From: Castanea sativa
Lineage: Eukaryota; Streptophyta; Magnoliopsida; Fagales; Fagaceae
Assembly (NCBI RefSeq): GCF_040712315.1
Contig: NC_134013.1
Span: 19,441,001 to 19,505,000, forward strand
Direction: 5' to 3'
DNA length: 64,000 bases
Part shown: positions 50,301 to 62,379 of the stretch, piece after piece
Layout: each line of letters begins with the position of its first letter
How positions within the stretch are numbered: position 1 is the first letter of the stretch
Made by a program: the position numbers and the translations under genes
The notes under the pieces: generated by a model
Seen by the model: only the letters and a program-made list of their open reading frames with translations
Told to the model about the DNA's origin: nothing
Database searches by the model: none

Positions 50301-53300
50301 TCTAAAAGTCTGATGAGTGCTTCCCTAACCAATTCCTCCAACCAAAAATAAAATCTAGTAACATTCATGGTAAGACCTAAGAAACCCCAAAAGATTGAAA
50401 AAAACTCACAACTGAGAAGCCTTCTTGCAATGAAGCAATAAATGATCCACTGTCTTCCCACAATAACGATACATACAACACTAGAAAACAAAAGCAAAAC
50501 CCTTTTTCCTCAATTTGTCACCAGAATGGAATTCCAATTTTGACTAAACTTAAATTTTTTTTTTTGATGATTGTAAGGCATCAATTTCCATCTGCAAGGT
50601 GATCCCGTTTTGAAACAACATATACAAATTAGGGAATTTGTCTACGTGTGCTCATGGTGGGTTAGGGTTAGGAGGATTTGTGGTTTAGAACTTTTAGAAA
50701 GAAGGCTTTGTGTTGAAGAATGACTAAGGTTTTGTAGGGAAAGAGATAAGATTTGATTTGGGGTTGCAAAGAGGTTAGAAGAGATGGGGATTGAATATGC
50801 TCACGATTTGTGAACGACAGAATAAACAGTAAACAGTACTGTGAATAGTGACAGAATATCAAAGAGAAGGGACAAAGAGAAGAGAAAAGGAGAAAAAGAA
50901 CAATAAGGCCAACATGCCTCAATAGTCAATACTCAAAACACACTATATTTTTTATTACATTGAGAACACACGCACACACTTGTGTGTGTGTGTGTGGATT
51001 ATTTCTTGTACTAGTAATATCAGGACTCTGGGTGGGGTTCAAGCACTAGCCCAGTGGTAGTGGCACGATTCGTAGTGCCCAGTGTTTGGGTTTTGAGCCC
51101 CACCTCCCCCTCCCCCTCCCCCTATTTACTCAGCAAAAAAAAAAAAAAAAAAAAAGGACTTCTATTTTGACTTGTAAACTAAAAACCTATTAAGGGAATA
51201 ACTAACAAAAGGGATTAAATCTTTTAGACAATTCTGGACTCAACTAAATTACCAAAATACCCTTAATCAGCAAGGTTGCAGAATTTATAGTCTGTCCATG
51301 AATACGGAATATGAAACTGACCATAATTTGTAAAATAAAGCCAAATTGAAAACTATTTTAACCCCTAGAACACATATAACTAGACATCAGAAAGTTTAGT
51401 GCGCCTGAATGCATAACTGACCATAATTTATAAAATAAAATCCCAAATTAAAAACTGTTTTTAACCCCTAGAACACATATACCTAGACCTCAAAAATCAC
51501 ACGATTTATACTTCAATACTTCAATTGAACTTCACACATGGGTCTCATAAGGCCATAAGTGAATGTTGAATAGACAAATTTGCAAAGTAGTAGCAAGTTA
51601 ATATTCCATGGCTGCATTATAACTTGGACCATACTTGCACACATAGTTGTCAAAATGTGAATCATATCGTGAATTTACTTTTGATTTTTGTGTATCGTGT
51701 ATCGTAAGATACACAAACACCTAATAAAATATATAATAAAAAAAATTATAAATATACATATAAAAATTATATTCATTATAAATTTAAAATATATTCAACT
51801 AATGACTAATTTAATTAGTACTTATGTAATAATATTTAACAAAACTAGCTAAATAAATCAAATTAACATGTATTTATAACATACACATTCAAATTGATTA
51901 AACTCAAAAGTGATAAAACATGACAATGAGCCAAAATGATAAATTCTTTTTCATCATATTCATCATCTTGCCTTATCAATTTCATGTAAGTCAATGTTAT
52001 CATAATGTTCATCATTTTGCGAAATTATTTCTTCATGAACATTTTCTTCTTTATCATCAGCATTTACTATATCTTATTCTTTTATTCTAATAACTTTCTT
52101 TATATTTTTTTCTTGGCATTCTAGTTTCTTAGACTTATAACATAAAAATATATAATGACAATTAATACCTTATTCATAATATAGAAAATAAATTTGCAAA
52201 TATGAAAGTTAATCGTTGAGTGTGTAGTCCAAATTTTGCAGGAGTAATAGAGAAGAGGGGTAATAAAATCATGGACAAGTTATTTTATTGGGCTCAATTA
52301 AGTAGCCCAATAATTTTGTGTTAAAACAAGTCTAACAACTTGTTGGACTCAAATAAAAGCACAAATTAAATAAAAAAAACTCATTTTAACCCACTTGTCT
52401 ATGTATCGTATAATACGTACAATTTTACAATACGATTCATTCTATGCACACTTATGTATTGTACGATTCTTGAATAGTTACGATATGCCCTTATGGTACG
52501 GAACTTTTTGTACACAATACAATACACATACGGAACTTTTTGTACACAATACAATGCACATTGTACGATACTGACAACAATGCCTGCACGCGCACTTACT
52601 TGTGTTCAACTCTATTTGTTTTCATTTATGAATGTGTAACCATGGTTTTAATAATTGGACCAGACTGACTGGTTCTATTGTGAACAGGGTCCTTGTCCGG
52701 CCCAGTTCACTTTAAAACCGAAAATCTAAAATAATTGTAAAAACTGGAAACTGCCAGTTTGTCCATCAAATCTGGGAACCGGACTGGTTCAACCTGTTCA
52801 GTGAGGATGCCAAAACGCTGTAGAAAGTTCTGAAATTCTGCATTTCTTGCTTTCTCTATCTCCAAACCTCCATCTTTTTCATCCTGAGTTTGGGCTAATA
52901 GAGGTGAAGTTCTCATCCAAAAATTCTGCAGACTAAGAAATCCTAGGACTTGGAGGTCGCTCAATGGACCAGAAGTAGTTTGCATAGTTTCTAGAAAGTC
53001 CATGTTGGTTGTTTTTGTATCCAGGGATGAGGGGAATAAGCTAGCTAGTAAGTAAGTTGTTTGATCAGTTTTTTTTTCTTTTGATAAGTAAACCTGATTA
53101 AACAACTTACTTGTTTGATCAGGTTTATAAGATATGTGATTTATAAAGCAAACAAGATGTTTTAGCTTCTAGTAGAATATTGAATGGTGAGATTATAAAA
53201 AGCTAAGTGGTCTGGTTAAGGAGAAACAAGTGAGCTAAGGAACAAACGCCCATCAATGAAAGAAGAGGGGATTGCTTATTCCTTTGGATAGGAACAGACC

Positions 53301-56300
53301 GGTTGTGTGAAAAAGAAAAAGGGCATGGGGGTTTCAATGTTGTGAAATGAATTGATAGGAACGCATATTTGTTATTAGCATAACTCTTTCTTATAAATCA
53401 TCTACATTATATTTTTCTTATTATTTATAAAGAACTAATCTAGTTTAGTTATTATTCTGTAACTTTTACATTTTACTTTTTTTTTAGTAGCTATCAGAAT
53501 GGTTAGGTTGGGTTAGAGTAAATGTGGGCAAGGTAATTGGGGTGAGATGTTGGCTAACCCAAATAGATATGGATTTAAAATTTATTAATTTGTAACAGTA
53601 AATATATAAAATATAAAAGATGAGAAAACTCACTTGAAAATTGATTTAATTTTATCTGAAAATTTTCAGTAATTTTTTGATAAGTAATAAGTTTATTGAT
53701 GTAAAAAAAAAGGGAACACCCTAGTACACAGGGAGTGTACAAGGGATGAAACAATCAAGAACAAAAATTACAAGAATCTAAGAAATCAAGAAAAGATAAA
53801 AATGATTGGTTCCGCAATGCAGCCAACCAATCCATTAAAGTTCTAAAAGAAAATAGTTTCAAGTCTGATATGGATCTCTCCTTATCTTCAAAGCACCGAC
53901 TATTTCTCTCCCTCCAAAGGCACCACAATAAAAATGGGGAACCATCAACCATATATACCTATTTCGACGACGACCAAATCTGCCTTGCCAGCATGCTAGA
54001 AGCCCCATTACTGATTGCGGCATAACCCAGCTCACTCCAAACAAACTGAGAACCATAGCCCATAGATCCATTGCAACCGGACAATGAAGAAAAAGGTGAT
54101 CAACCGATTCACCATTACAATTGCACCTGTAGCACCAATCCAATATCCAAACCTTCATTTTCCTTAAATTGTCAATCGTTAAGCATTTCCCTAAAGCAGC
54201 AGTCCAAACAAAGAAAGCTACTCAAGAGGGAATCTTTTGTTTCCAAATGCTTTTCCAAGGAAATGAATAGTCGTTAGAGCCCAGTAAAAGACTATAATAA
54301 TCCTTAACCATGAAGCCTTTCTCACTATTGGATTTCCAACACATCTTATCCTCCCCAAACCCTGTCACCGAAGTACCATATATGGTATCCATGAAACCAG
54401 CCAGCGCCTCTAATTCCTGAGCATGCACACCCCTAAAGAAACTGAAATCCCAAAACATGGTTCCATTATCAAACTTCATAATCTCAGCCACACTAACCTC
54501 TTGATTTCGGCAAAATCGAAATAATTCAGGATAGCTGACTACAAGAGATGTTTCGCCACACCAACGGTCTTTCCAAAATTTCACCCTAGAGCCATCCCCA
54601 ATATCATATAGAATGTGGTGAGAAAAAGAAGGCCATCCACGACTAATAGTTTTCCACAAGCTAACACCATATGGGCCATTAATAGGTCTTGTACACTAGC
54701 CACCCCATTCACAGCCATATTTCACCGTTATCACTTGCCTTCAAAGGGCAGCCCTCTCCATCCCAAATCTCCATAGCCACTTTCCAAGCAAAGCTTCATT
54801 AAAAAGTCTTACCTTCCTTATCCCCAAACCACCCGAAGCAATGGGACTGCAGACAGAATCCCAAGCAGATCTGGGAACCACTCCCTTTTTCGGTTCTCTA
54901 TCCGGACCAGTTTTTAAAACCATGTGTGTAACTTCAACAGCATCCATTGTTACACATCATATACAGCTACTTGGTTCAACTCCATTTTTTGGCTGCTGTT
55001 TCTTTGCAATAGTTGTGTTTTAGGAGATTGCACAAAATGGTATATATGTTAGACTCCCTAACCTTATATCTTCAGGTAATATTCTCTTCATTTTGCTTAT
55101 CACACATAAAATCATGCAAGCTGGGAATTTCAGTGGATGTTGGACTTATTTTTGTTATGGATCAAATATCTGATTGGTATGCTTATTAATATCCTAATGT
55201 ACTATGATTGCTCTAGAATTTGCTAAAATTTTCTGAAATGATTATTATTTATGTGCTCATTATAATGTATGTAGACTGTCCTTAAGCTATAGCTATCTTC
55301 TTTTGCTTATCATGATGTATGGAGTGATCTGATGTTGCAAGAGGGATAGATGTCTATCTGCTTATATTACTACTTTCTAGATATTTGGATCTGATTTTTT
55401 ATTTTATTTTTTTTATTTTTTATGGGATGTATGCTATATTTGAATTAAAATGATTCTGGTGCTATATCTATTTGTAATGATGCTATACCAACTTCAACCT
55501 TTGTTTGAGTTTTAGATGGTGGATAGATGACAACTAGTATTTGAAATTACAAATTATTAGTTATAATTTTTTTTTAATCTGCAGACACAGTTTTCTTTTT
55601 CTTTTTTGCTATGAGTTATTGGTTGCCTTGTTTATTTTAATCGCTGTGGAGATTGATGTTACTTCAACAGTTGCTTGATGGTTATCATTTAGATATGTTG
55701 GAACTCTACTGAAATATTTTTGTAAAATATCCTGCCAGTACTCCTATGACCTTCTGCTGCAGTATCTACACAAGACACAATTGACCATAATGCTTGGGAT
55801 TATAAATGAGCATATTAACTTTCAAGGTACAAATGTTTTCCTTTTGGTCGCATGTATATTATAATTTATATGTTGGGTTATGGCGTAGATTTTTTTTGTC
55901 TATATATCTGGTTTTGCAGTTTCTCCAGGACAGCCCATCTCAATCTCTGATGATGCCGAAGTTGTTACACTTATTGGAAGTAGCCAGGATGAGGCCACTC
56001 AGATAAATCAGAAGGAAATACATTGGGGGGTGAGTCATAATAGATGCCGAGTTCCATTTATTTTATGTATCAAAAGGGAGAATATATTTTCAAATTCAAA
56101 AGGATAGCAGTCTTGTAATTGTGTATAGTGGCCATCTTTGCAAGTTAGTGGGATGATATACTCTGGGCTATCATCTTTTTTGAAATGCCAAATAACTGCT
56201 CCATATATCTCTATTGTTCTGTGTTCTATATTATTTGACATTGGTTTTGATAGAGCTTTTGCTATTAAGGTATGGGTTTTTTTAGCTGATACAAACATTA

Positions 56301-59300
56301 AGTTGAATGTTGATGGAAATATTGCTGAAATTTTTACTAAATTGCTAAAATAAATTTCTGATGTTACACTAATATTTTACTTGTGAACTTTTGAATCTGA
56401 GTTTGTCAAAATAAGGAGTTTGGCTCTCAATGAATATATACTTTCAAAATGATGTGGTGTCTTAATTGTTCTTTTGGTATAGTTTCAACTACGTATTATA
56501 TACATTCATTATGCTTGTAGGGGATTTTTGAGTGATTAAAGTAAGCTGGTCAATGTGTGACATGCAGGTTACCACTGTGAAAGAATCATTTAGCAACTAG
56601 GAAGAATTATCTGAGTTGCTCTTGGTCTAAATTTTTTAGGTTTAAATTTGAGAATTTGAGTCTTATCCAATGTGGTGTATTGAATTGAGTTCTTAAGAAT
56701 GGTTTTGATTGAATTCATGACTTTTTTCCCCAGGGGAATGCAATTGAAAAAAAAAAAGGTCCTAAGTTTTTGTGCTGTTGAATTTTAATAAAGTAATTAA
56801 ACTCATTGAAAAAGCGTTCATGCTGTTGATGACTGCTCACTGGAAGGTAAACTTCCCATCTTTTGGTAATAGGCATTCTTTAAGCCGTTTGATGTTTTTG
56901 TACTTATTTTGTTGTAAGTTTCAAAGGAGTCATTTATGATTAACCCCCTATGGTGCTGTAACAAATTACACATGGCTGCCTTTAGTTTTAGGCTCTGTTT
57001 GTTGGGGGCTTTTCCAGGGTTTCTTGAGCTTTAAAAAAGTAGAAGCACTTACAGCTTGTTTGGTTCCTCCAAAGGTGCTGCAACTTTTCACCAAGTTTGT
57101 GTAGTGGCTTGGGGTTTTAGGGTGGCTTTGAGAAGCAGCCCTTGGCTGCTTTTCTAGGCAACTACAGCTTCTCATCTTATGAAAAAGTTGCATCCATCCC
57201 AAATTGGCCTTAAGTCGGCTGTTGTAAGGGTTAGGCATTGTTGAAAGTTAGCTTTTACATATGATATTTTTTAAAGCAATTTTTGGTATTTGAATATCAG
57301 TCAGCCTTAATGTAGCTATGAAGCTCTATGCCAAGGTTGGTTAACTAAATAAATGTGTATTTCTTCTGGTCGGTTATTTAATTTTGAGCTTTATTGTATA
57401 TTTGTTATAGCTGCTTGAAGATTCTTTAGAAGAACGCTTGGAAAAGAGCGGGGTCTTGCTTTCAGATTCGGAAAAGGCTGAAGGTGAAACAAAAGAGGGG
57501 GAATTGGATGAGAATAAGGTATATTGTTCTTAAAATCCCTTTGATTTTTTCCCATATCTAAATATATATACTTGACTAAGTTGTCAATGATATATATATA
57601 TATATATATATTTTTTTTTCTGTCATATTGTTGTTTCCTTTTTGATAAATGGTCTCACATTCAGGATTCCTTTTCTCAACTTTTGTGTTGTCTGTTTCTT
57701 GTTCAGAAAAGATCAGTTGAAGGAGGAAAGCAAGGCTCGTCAACAAAAAAGTTAAAGAAAGACAAGGCTGCAAGTGCAACGGGGAAAACTGGGCGTCCGG
57801 AGGTCAATGCTGTAATTACGGCACCACGAGTTAAACCAGAGCTTGCTTTGCCAGTAATGTATTTTCTGGAATACTCTGTTATCTTTTTTATTTGTCATTA
57901 CACAAAGGTTATAGCTATGAGCAGAAACCATGCTTTAATGTTTCTTTTTATCCCTTTTTGTACTTCTTAATTACCAAAGGATTGGGGCGATTGAGGACTG
58001 TATATAGGGTTATCAAATTGTTTGACTGGTGCCAGAAAAGATTTAAAAATCTCTTTCTATTATTAAGTAGTGTATTATTAAGTAGTGGATTATTGAAAAA
58101 AAATCAACTTCTATTTCATTGAATCATATATCTATAGTTTGGCTCAGAATATGAAATTGTTTATGGTATTGGTGGGGTTTTTCTTTACTGAGTTTTATAG
58201 ACTTGTACCAGAATATGAAACTATTAGAATAAGAAAAAAAAAAAAACCGTCATCACACTATCCTCCAACAAAATATGAGTTCTCTTTCTTGCTAAATTGT
58301 AAATTGATTACTTGATTACTTTTAGTGCAGTCAACTGGAACATAATCAATTGGAATCAGTTTTCTTTTGTACTCTTTTTAAATACTTGCTTCACATGTGT
58401 TGGTTTTAAAAGATTCATTGATATATTGAGCTTCTCTGCTGTGGCCAATAATGCTAGATTGGACTTTTACGTTTGGGACTTAAACTCTTGAATTTAAATC
58501 ATATCTTGAATTCAAAATTACCCTGTAAATTAAGTATTTAGATATCTTATAGCTTGTTTGAGAGGGGGGAAAGGAATGGATTGTAGGGTATTTTAAGGAG
58601 TTGAGATGAGTATTAAAAGTTCAAGTTTGTCCATTTAATTTTATTTTGAACATTAGCTAAACTTGAGCTCATTGCCAAACAAGATTACATGGTCAGGCTT
58701 GGATCATTTACTTGTCAAGCAAGCTCGAGCTTGTTCACGAGCTACTTGATTAATTTATTCTTTTCTTATATATAGTAAATTCATGACTAAAATGTTTTAC
58801 CCCTTTACAAATCTATGAATTTTTACTACAAGAAATAATTTTCTATCATATGAACCAATTTACAAAATTATACATCCAAATTTCAAGTATATAGAAATAT
58901 ATTTTTAGACAAGTATACATATAAATTTATAGTTAATTCAAACTTTTATGTTCACGAGCTTGTTTACGAACATATTATTATATTTGAGCTTGGCTGGTTT
59001 AATAATCAATCCCAAAGTTGGGTTTAAACTTGGCTTGTTTACTAAACAAACAAACAAACATAAACAATTTTTTACTCAAGCTATTTATGAACAATTTGGA
59101 TCATTACAACCCTAATTTTTGGTAGGATGGAATGGAAGGGTTAGGAGGGAATACTCATTTCATTCCATTCCCTCTTAAGTTTTCCTTACAAAAGTGAGAA
59201 GAATACTTATTCCTTTATCTCGGTTTGTTTCGTATGAAATTGGAGATGGATCAAAAGTGTAATTCTGGCTAGATCGATGATGTGGAACATTTTCTCTTGC

Positions 59301-59879
59301 AGAATGTTATCCTAAATTATATAGAATTTGTTAAAACAAAGAGGCAAGTGTGGCTGATCTAATGAGGTACGCCAATGGAGTCCTTCATTGGGATATACAT
59401 TTTTGTAGGGATGTGCATAATAGGGAATTGGAAGCTTTCTGGAGCTTCATGGATACCATTTGTGGCACAACTGTAAGGGGGATTGGGGGGATAACAGATG
59501 TTGGTTACCTAATAACAGTAAGGGGTTTATGGGTAGTGCGTATTACCATCTTCTAGCTGGCCATAGTGAGCAATTTTTCCCTTGGAAGAGCATTTGGAAA
59601 CAAAAGATTCCTTCTAGAGTGGCTTTCTTTGTTTGGACTGTTTCCTTGGGGAAATGTCTGACAATTGACAATTTGAGGAAAAGAAAGGTATGCATTTTGG
59701 ATTGGTGTTATATGTGCAAGTGTAATAGTGAAAATGTTGACCATCTATTCCTTCATTGTCTGGTTGCTATGGAGCTGTGGGATATGGTTTTTGGTCTATT
59801 TGGAGTTTGTTGGGTTATGCCAATGTCTGTTGTTGAGCTTCTTGCATCTGGCAAGCTCAATTTGGTAGCCATCGTAATG

Positions 59880-59915
<36 letters not shown>

Positions 59916-60863
59916 TATATGGATCGTTGTTCGTCATTATTTGATGTGGTGTTTTTGGAAGGAAGGAAAGAAATAGTAGGTGCTTTGAAGACAGTGAGCA
60001 TTCTATGCGTGATCTAAAGCTATTATTTTTTAGAACCTTATTGGACTGGTTCTCAGTGTGGAGAAAACAACCACCCTTTTCTTCAATTTTGGATTTACTT
60101 GATTTTTGTACTTTTTGAATTTGATCTGTACACCCTTGTATACTCCTTGTGTAATTGGGTGTCTCTCTTTTGGTATCAATAAATCTTTAATACTTATCCC
60201 AAAAAAAAAAACTCATTCCTTTAATGAAGTGGAGGTGAAATATCAATTTTATTCTTATTCTGAAAAAAATAATAAAAGGTGAAGGGTATGAAATAGTAGT
60301 AAAATTATATTTATTTCTATCCCATTCATTTTTTGATAACTCTCACACACTAGAGAAAATACACCGTAGTCCCTTCAATTCCATTCTCTACTTTTGTAAA
60401 CTCCCAAACATAGTGTAAGATTTGCAAGCCAGGTTAGATGTGGGTTTGGTTGAGCCCTTACATTTATTAATACTAATTTAATTGCATTCACATTTTATTA
60501 GAATATATGCTGTGGAATAAAATCCAGTTGTCCTCATTGTGTTATGATTCTGATGCTGATGTTTTCTTAAATAAGACTTGTTGGATGAATTTTGGATACG
60601 GATCTTGGTGTAAGAGTCCACAATGCTCTTAATTTTGAAGTTCTGCTGCAGGCCATTGATTGATCTTTTATTGATTGCTTCAGTTCAACAGAGGTAGAAA
60701 AGTCTATTCTTGAGGACCTAAGAAACCGTGTACAGTTGAGTAGTGTTTCACTGCCATCTGTCAACTTCTATACATTTATCAACACACATAATGGGTAATC
60801 TCCATAACTTTGATGGTTTAAGATTAATTTTTGTTTCTTGTGTTATATTTGATACTCAAATTC

Positions 60864-60895
<32 letters not shown>

Positions 60896-61106
60896 ATTTT
60901 ATAAATTGTCCCAGCTTAAACTGTTCATCAATATCCCATGATGGTTCTTTGGTTGCTGGTGGATTTTCAGACTCATCATTGAAGGTTGTATCTTATCAGA
61001 TATCATAACCAATATTTTTCTTGCTGTGGTTAATGTTTGCTAATTTTTGAAATTTTTCCTCCACAGGTTTGGGACATGGCAAAGCTTGGACAAGAAGCTG
61101 TTGGTT
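46766..61106 (+). CDS. TAF5: TAF5, TFIID subunit (5' part, 12 exons; continues off the right edge)
   Basis: TAF5 is a scaffold subunit of the general transcription factor TFIID in the nucleus. Exons: 46766-46950, 48686-48767, 48859-48937, 49155-49252, 49348-49404, 55739-55826, 55920-56029, 57411-57518, 57707-57858, 60684-60794, 60915-60984, 61067-61106. All introns are GT-AG and the phases join without a stop, giving 393 residues of an expected ~670. Domains: LisH (2-30, [18 protein letters not shown]), NTD2 (about 64-196, with [20 protein letters not shown] and [11 protein letters not shown]), a Lys-rich NLS-like linker (about 269-300) and the first WD40 repeat (about 346-385, ending VWDMAKLGQ). 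The exon 9 donor is at 57859, since this joins PVI-STEVEK in frame. The remaining WD40 repeats were not found before 64000. Introns 5 (6.3 kb) and 9 (2.8 kb) are filled with transposons. The coding sequence appears intact. Confidence 0.93.
48001..48078 (+). mobile_element. SINE copy D (degenerate), TAF5 intron 1
   Basis: AGAGCAAGGCGGAGGATAGG, GGTTCCAGACCCACCAGATG and an A tail match the 3' half of SINE copy A at 1211-1310. Confidence 0.55.
49765..49873 (-). mobile_element. SINE copy C, TAF5 intron 5
   Basis: On the minus strand it reads GATTCAAGACCCATTGGGTG and then ATGTAACTTACCAATAAAA, like copies A and B. The box-A side reads TACCTCAATCGGTAATTCCT. Confidence 0.6.
49991..50535 (-). mobile_element. 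5'-truncated LINE with TSD, TAF5 intron 5
   Basis: The 10-bp duplication ATGGAATTCC lies at 49991-50000 and 50526-50535. Between them, on the minus strand, is the 3' end of an L1-type element. It encodes [12 protein letters not shown] and [16 protein letters not shown] remnants of the zf-RVT region and ends in an A-rich tail. It is frameshifted and inactive. Confidence 0.75.
50640..51500. repeat. Dispersed repeat family X, copy 1
   Basis: Similar in order and orientation to 62380-62530 plus 63200-63560. Shared words include AAGGCCAACATGC, TCAATACTCAAAACAC, TTACCAAAATA and TGACCATAA / TAACCCTAA endings. The family is not identified; LTR-like texture is possible. A SINE sits inside. Confidence 0.5.
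51028..51154 (+). mobile_element. tRNA-derived SINE, TAF5 intron 5
   Basis: A box-A-like TAGCCCAGTGGTAG and a box-B-like GGGTTTTGAGCCC are spaced as in a tRNA, then a (CCCCCT)n stretch and a 21-A tail. AGGACT flanks it at 51022-51027 and 51155-51160. Confidence 0.65.
51641..52600 (+). repeat. Dispersed repeat, copy 2 (longer)
   Basis: The first 400 bp match 7392-7790. The copy continues to about 52600, where TATCGTA-type words recur, so the whole may be a TIR element with ends GTTGTCAAAATGTGAATC and, reverse complemented, GTTGTCAGTATCGTAC. Confidence 0.55.
53057..53122 (-). mobile_element. Short LINE tail with 12-bp TSD
   Basis: TTGTTTGATCAG at 53057-53068 and 53111-53122 flanks a 42-base insert that begins with T9CTTTTGATAAGTAAAC, the reverse complement of an L1 3' terminus. 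Confidence 0.6.
53660..54880 (-). pseudogene. LINE ORF2 3' part (end of RT plus zf-RVT), antisense in TAF5 intron
   Basis: Reading leftwards from about 54880 it encodes [20 protein letters not shown], then [36 protein letters not shown], the zinc-binding [18 protein letters not shown] segment and [12 protein letters not shown]. This is the order of the C-terminal region of plant L1 ORF2. Frame changes lie near 54230 and 54665-54745. The 3' end is the TTTTTTGATAAGTAAT signature at about 53668. Confidence 0.8.
56990..57240. mobile_element. Possible small MITE, TAF5 intron 7
   Basis: It begins GGCTCTGTTTGTTGGGGGC, a Harbinger/hAT-like start, and contains GCTTGTTTGGTTCC. The right end is not resolved. 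Confidence 0.35.
58555..59170. mobile_element. Repeat with GAGCTTG inverted words, TAF5 intron 9
   Basis: AAGCTCGAGCTTGTTCACGA at about 58723 and ACGAGCTTGTTTACGAAC near 58955 form inverted and direct repeats typical of a common plant MITE. Outer GGAATGGAT / GGATGGAATGG words at about 58573 and 59127 suggest a second, enclosing unit. Boundaries are approximate. Confidence 0.4.
59207..60223 (+). mobile_element. 5'-truncated LINE with TSD, TAF5 intron 9
   Basis: TTATTCCTTTA (59207-59217) and TCATTCCTTTA (60213-60223) flank a 995-bp sense LINE. It encodes the same region as the antisense copy at 53660-54880, including [19 protein letters not shown] and [15 protein letters not shown], with frameshifts, an (AT)n(AC)n run at 59880-59918, AATAAA near 60178 and an A tail at 60201-60211. 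Confidence 0.8.
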
Positions 61107-61296
61107 GTAAGTTTGTAAAAATTAAATTTACTTTCCATTGAATGAGTTTTACTTCCTTATTTTGGCTTGCAACATACTATCGTTTGAATCTATGTACTTA
61201 GATTTGCAAAATAGCGTTAATGCAATAGGATCTAAATTTTTGATGCATATAACTTATCAAGAATTTTTTTTTTTTTTTTTGATGCATATACTTTAC

Positions 61297-61406
61297 ACCT
61301 GATATAGGGTTGAACTCCAAGGGTTAGCACAATTGGAGGTCACTAGTTTGAATATTCCCTTGTCCCTCCCTTTGGGGTCAAAGAAAAGAAAAAAGACCTG
61401 ATATAG
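61297..61406 (+). mobile_element. tRNA-derived SINE with perfect 11-bp TSD
   Basis: ACCTGATATAG is at 61297-61307 and 61396-61406. The 88-bp insert has box A GGTTAGCACAATTGGAGG, box B TAGTTTGAATATTCC and an AAAGAAAAGAAAAAAG tail. Confidence 0.8.
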
Positions 61407-61676
61407 AGTTGATGTGCCCAAAAAATTGTAGAAGAAGCTTATTTCGACTATTCAAGAGTCTATTTCTATGTAAAGAATCTAAAAAAAAATTCATGTTTCT
61501 TTGTGCATGAGGAATTTATGAATTATAAGAATTATTGTGTTAGTGTCATGAGGGTATTGTGCTGAATTTCATGGAGGATCACCTTCTGCTAACCAATAGA
61601 GTAGCATTGTCTTTTAATATAGTTTTGGAATATGAGGATTAAGAAAACTTTTTTGTCGGAGAGTGCTTTTCATAAA

Positions 61677-61792
61677 TTTTTTTTTTTTTGATTGGTAAAT
61701 GCACACATTTGGTGGGTCTTGAATCCACAACCTCACTCTCCACCTTATTCTTACAAGGAGAGGAAATGCCATTTGAGTTAGTGCTCATTGAC
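61677..61792 (-). mobile_element. SINE copy B
   Basis: On the minus strand it reads AACTCAAATGGCATTTCCTC, then GGTTGTGGATTCAAGACCCA and a poly(A) tail (T13 on the plus strand). It is the best-preserved relative of copy A. Confidence 0.65.
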
Positions 61793-62070
61793 AATGCTTT
61801 TTATAGAACTGTTAAATTCAGGATTGGTTTTGATATTGTTATGCAGATTATATATATATTTTTTATAACTATGTTGCATGTGGACATGCTTTGTTTGCTT
61901 ATGGTCAATTTCTTAATTCTCCGCAAGAAGTATTGCACTTAAAGGTTTGACATTAATTCAATTGTTAAGATGAACTGGATGTAGGAGTATATCATTGGAC
62001 CATTTCGATTAAAAGATTTGTTCAACCATTATTATCAATTATTTTTGTGCATTGATTTACACATTGTGCA

Positions 62071-62118
62071 TAGAAAACTTATCTTTTTTTTTTTTGATAA
62101 GTAGAAAACTTATCTTTT
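62071..62118 (-). mobile_element. 14-base LINE tail with 17-bp TSD
   Basis: TAGAAAACTTATCTTTT is at 62071-62087 and 62102-62118. The insert between them is only eight T plus GATAAG, the reverse complement of the L1 end CTTATCAAAA. Confidence 0.65.
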
Positions 62119-62379
62119 ACCCAAAGTGATATTTCCTATTTCCTTTTTCTTAAAAGTACTAGTTTCATTATGAAAGGTATTATGAAGTTACTTGCGAACA
62201 TCAAGGCAATGCCGTCTCCATCCCCTCTTCCCCCACCCCCCTCCCCTCCCAAAAAAAAGAGGAATTCCCAAAGTAATTCCCAAAGAGGAATTCCCCTCTC
62301 TCTCTCACACACACTCACACGCACGCGTGGGTGCGCTTTTTACTAATTTTAACATTTGGGGAGGGGGTTTTGACATCGG

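Larger units (their letters stand above)
52641..54924. mobile_element. hAT element with 8-bp TSD, TAF5 intron 5
   Basis: TGTGTAAC is duplicated at 52633-52640 and 54925-54932. The ends are CATGGTTTTAATAATTGG and, reverse complemented, CATGGTTTTAAAAACTGG. No transposase is visible. It contains an antisense LINE fragment (53660-54880) and a short retroposon tail. A minus-strand open frame at 52707-53105 (about 130 residues) is not recognised. Confidence 0.8.

Noticed and set aside
51028..51110. tRNA gene
   Set aside because: Box A and B words are present but the cloverleaf is not, and the unit has a poly(A) tail and flanking direct repeats, so it is a SINE.
52707..53105. A ~130-residue open frame on the minus strand within the hAT
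   Set aside because: It overlaps the TIR region and a retroposon tail and resembles no known protein; kept only as a note.
57854..57859. A donor at 57854 for TAF5 exon 9
   Set aside because: It would put exon 10 out of phase; the GT at 57859 gives PVI-STEVEK in frame.
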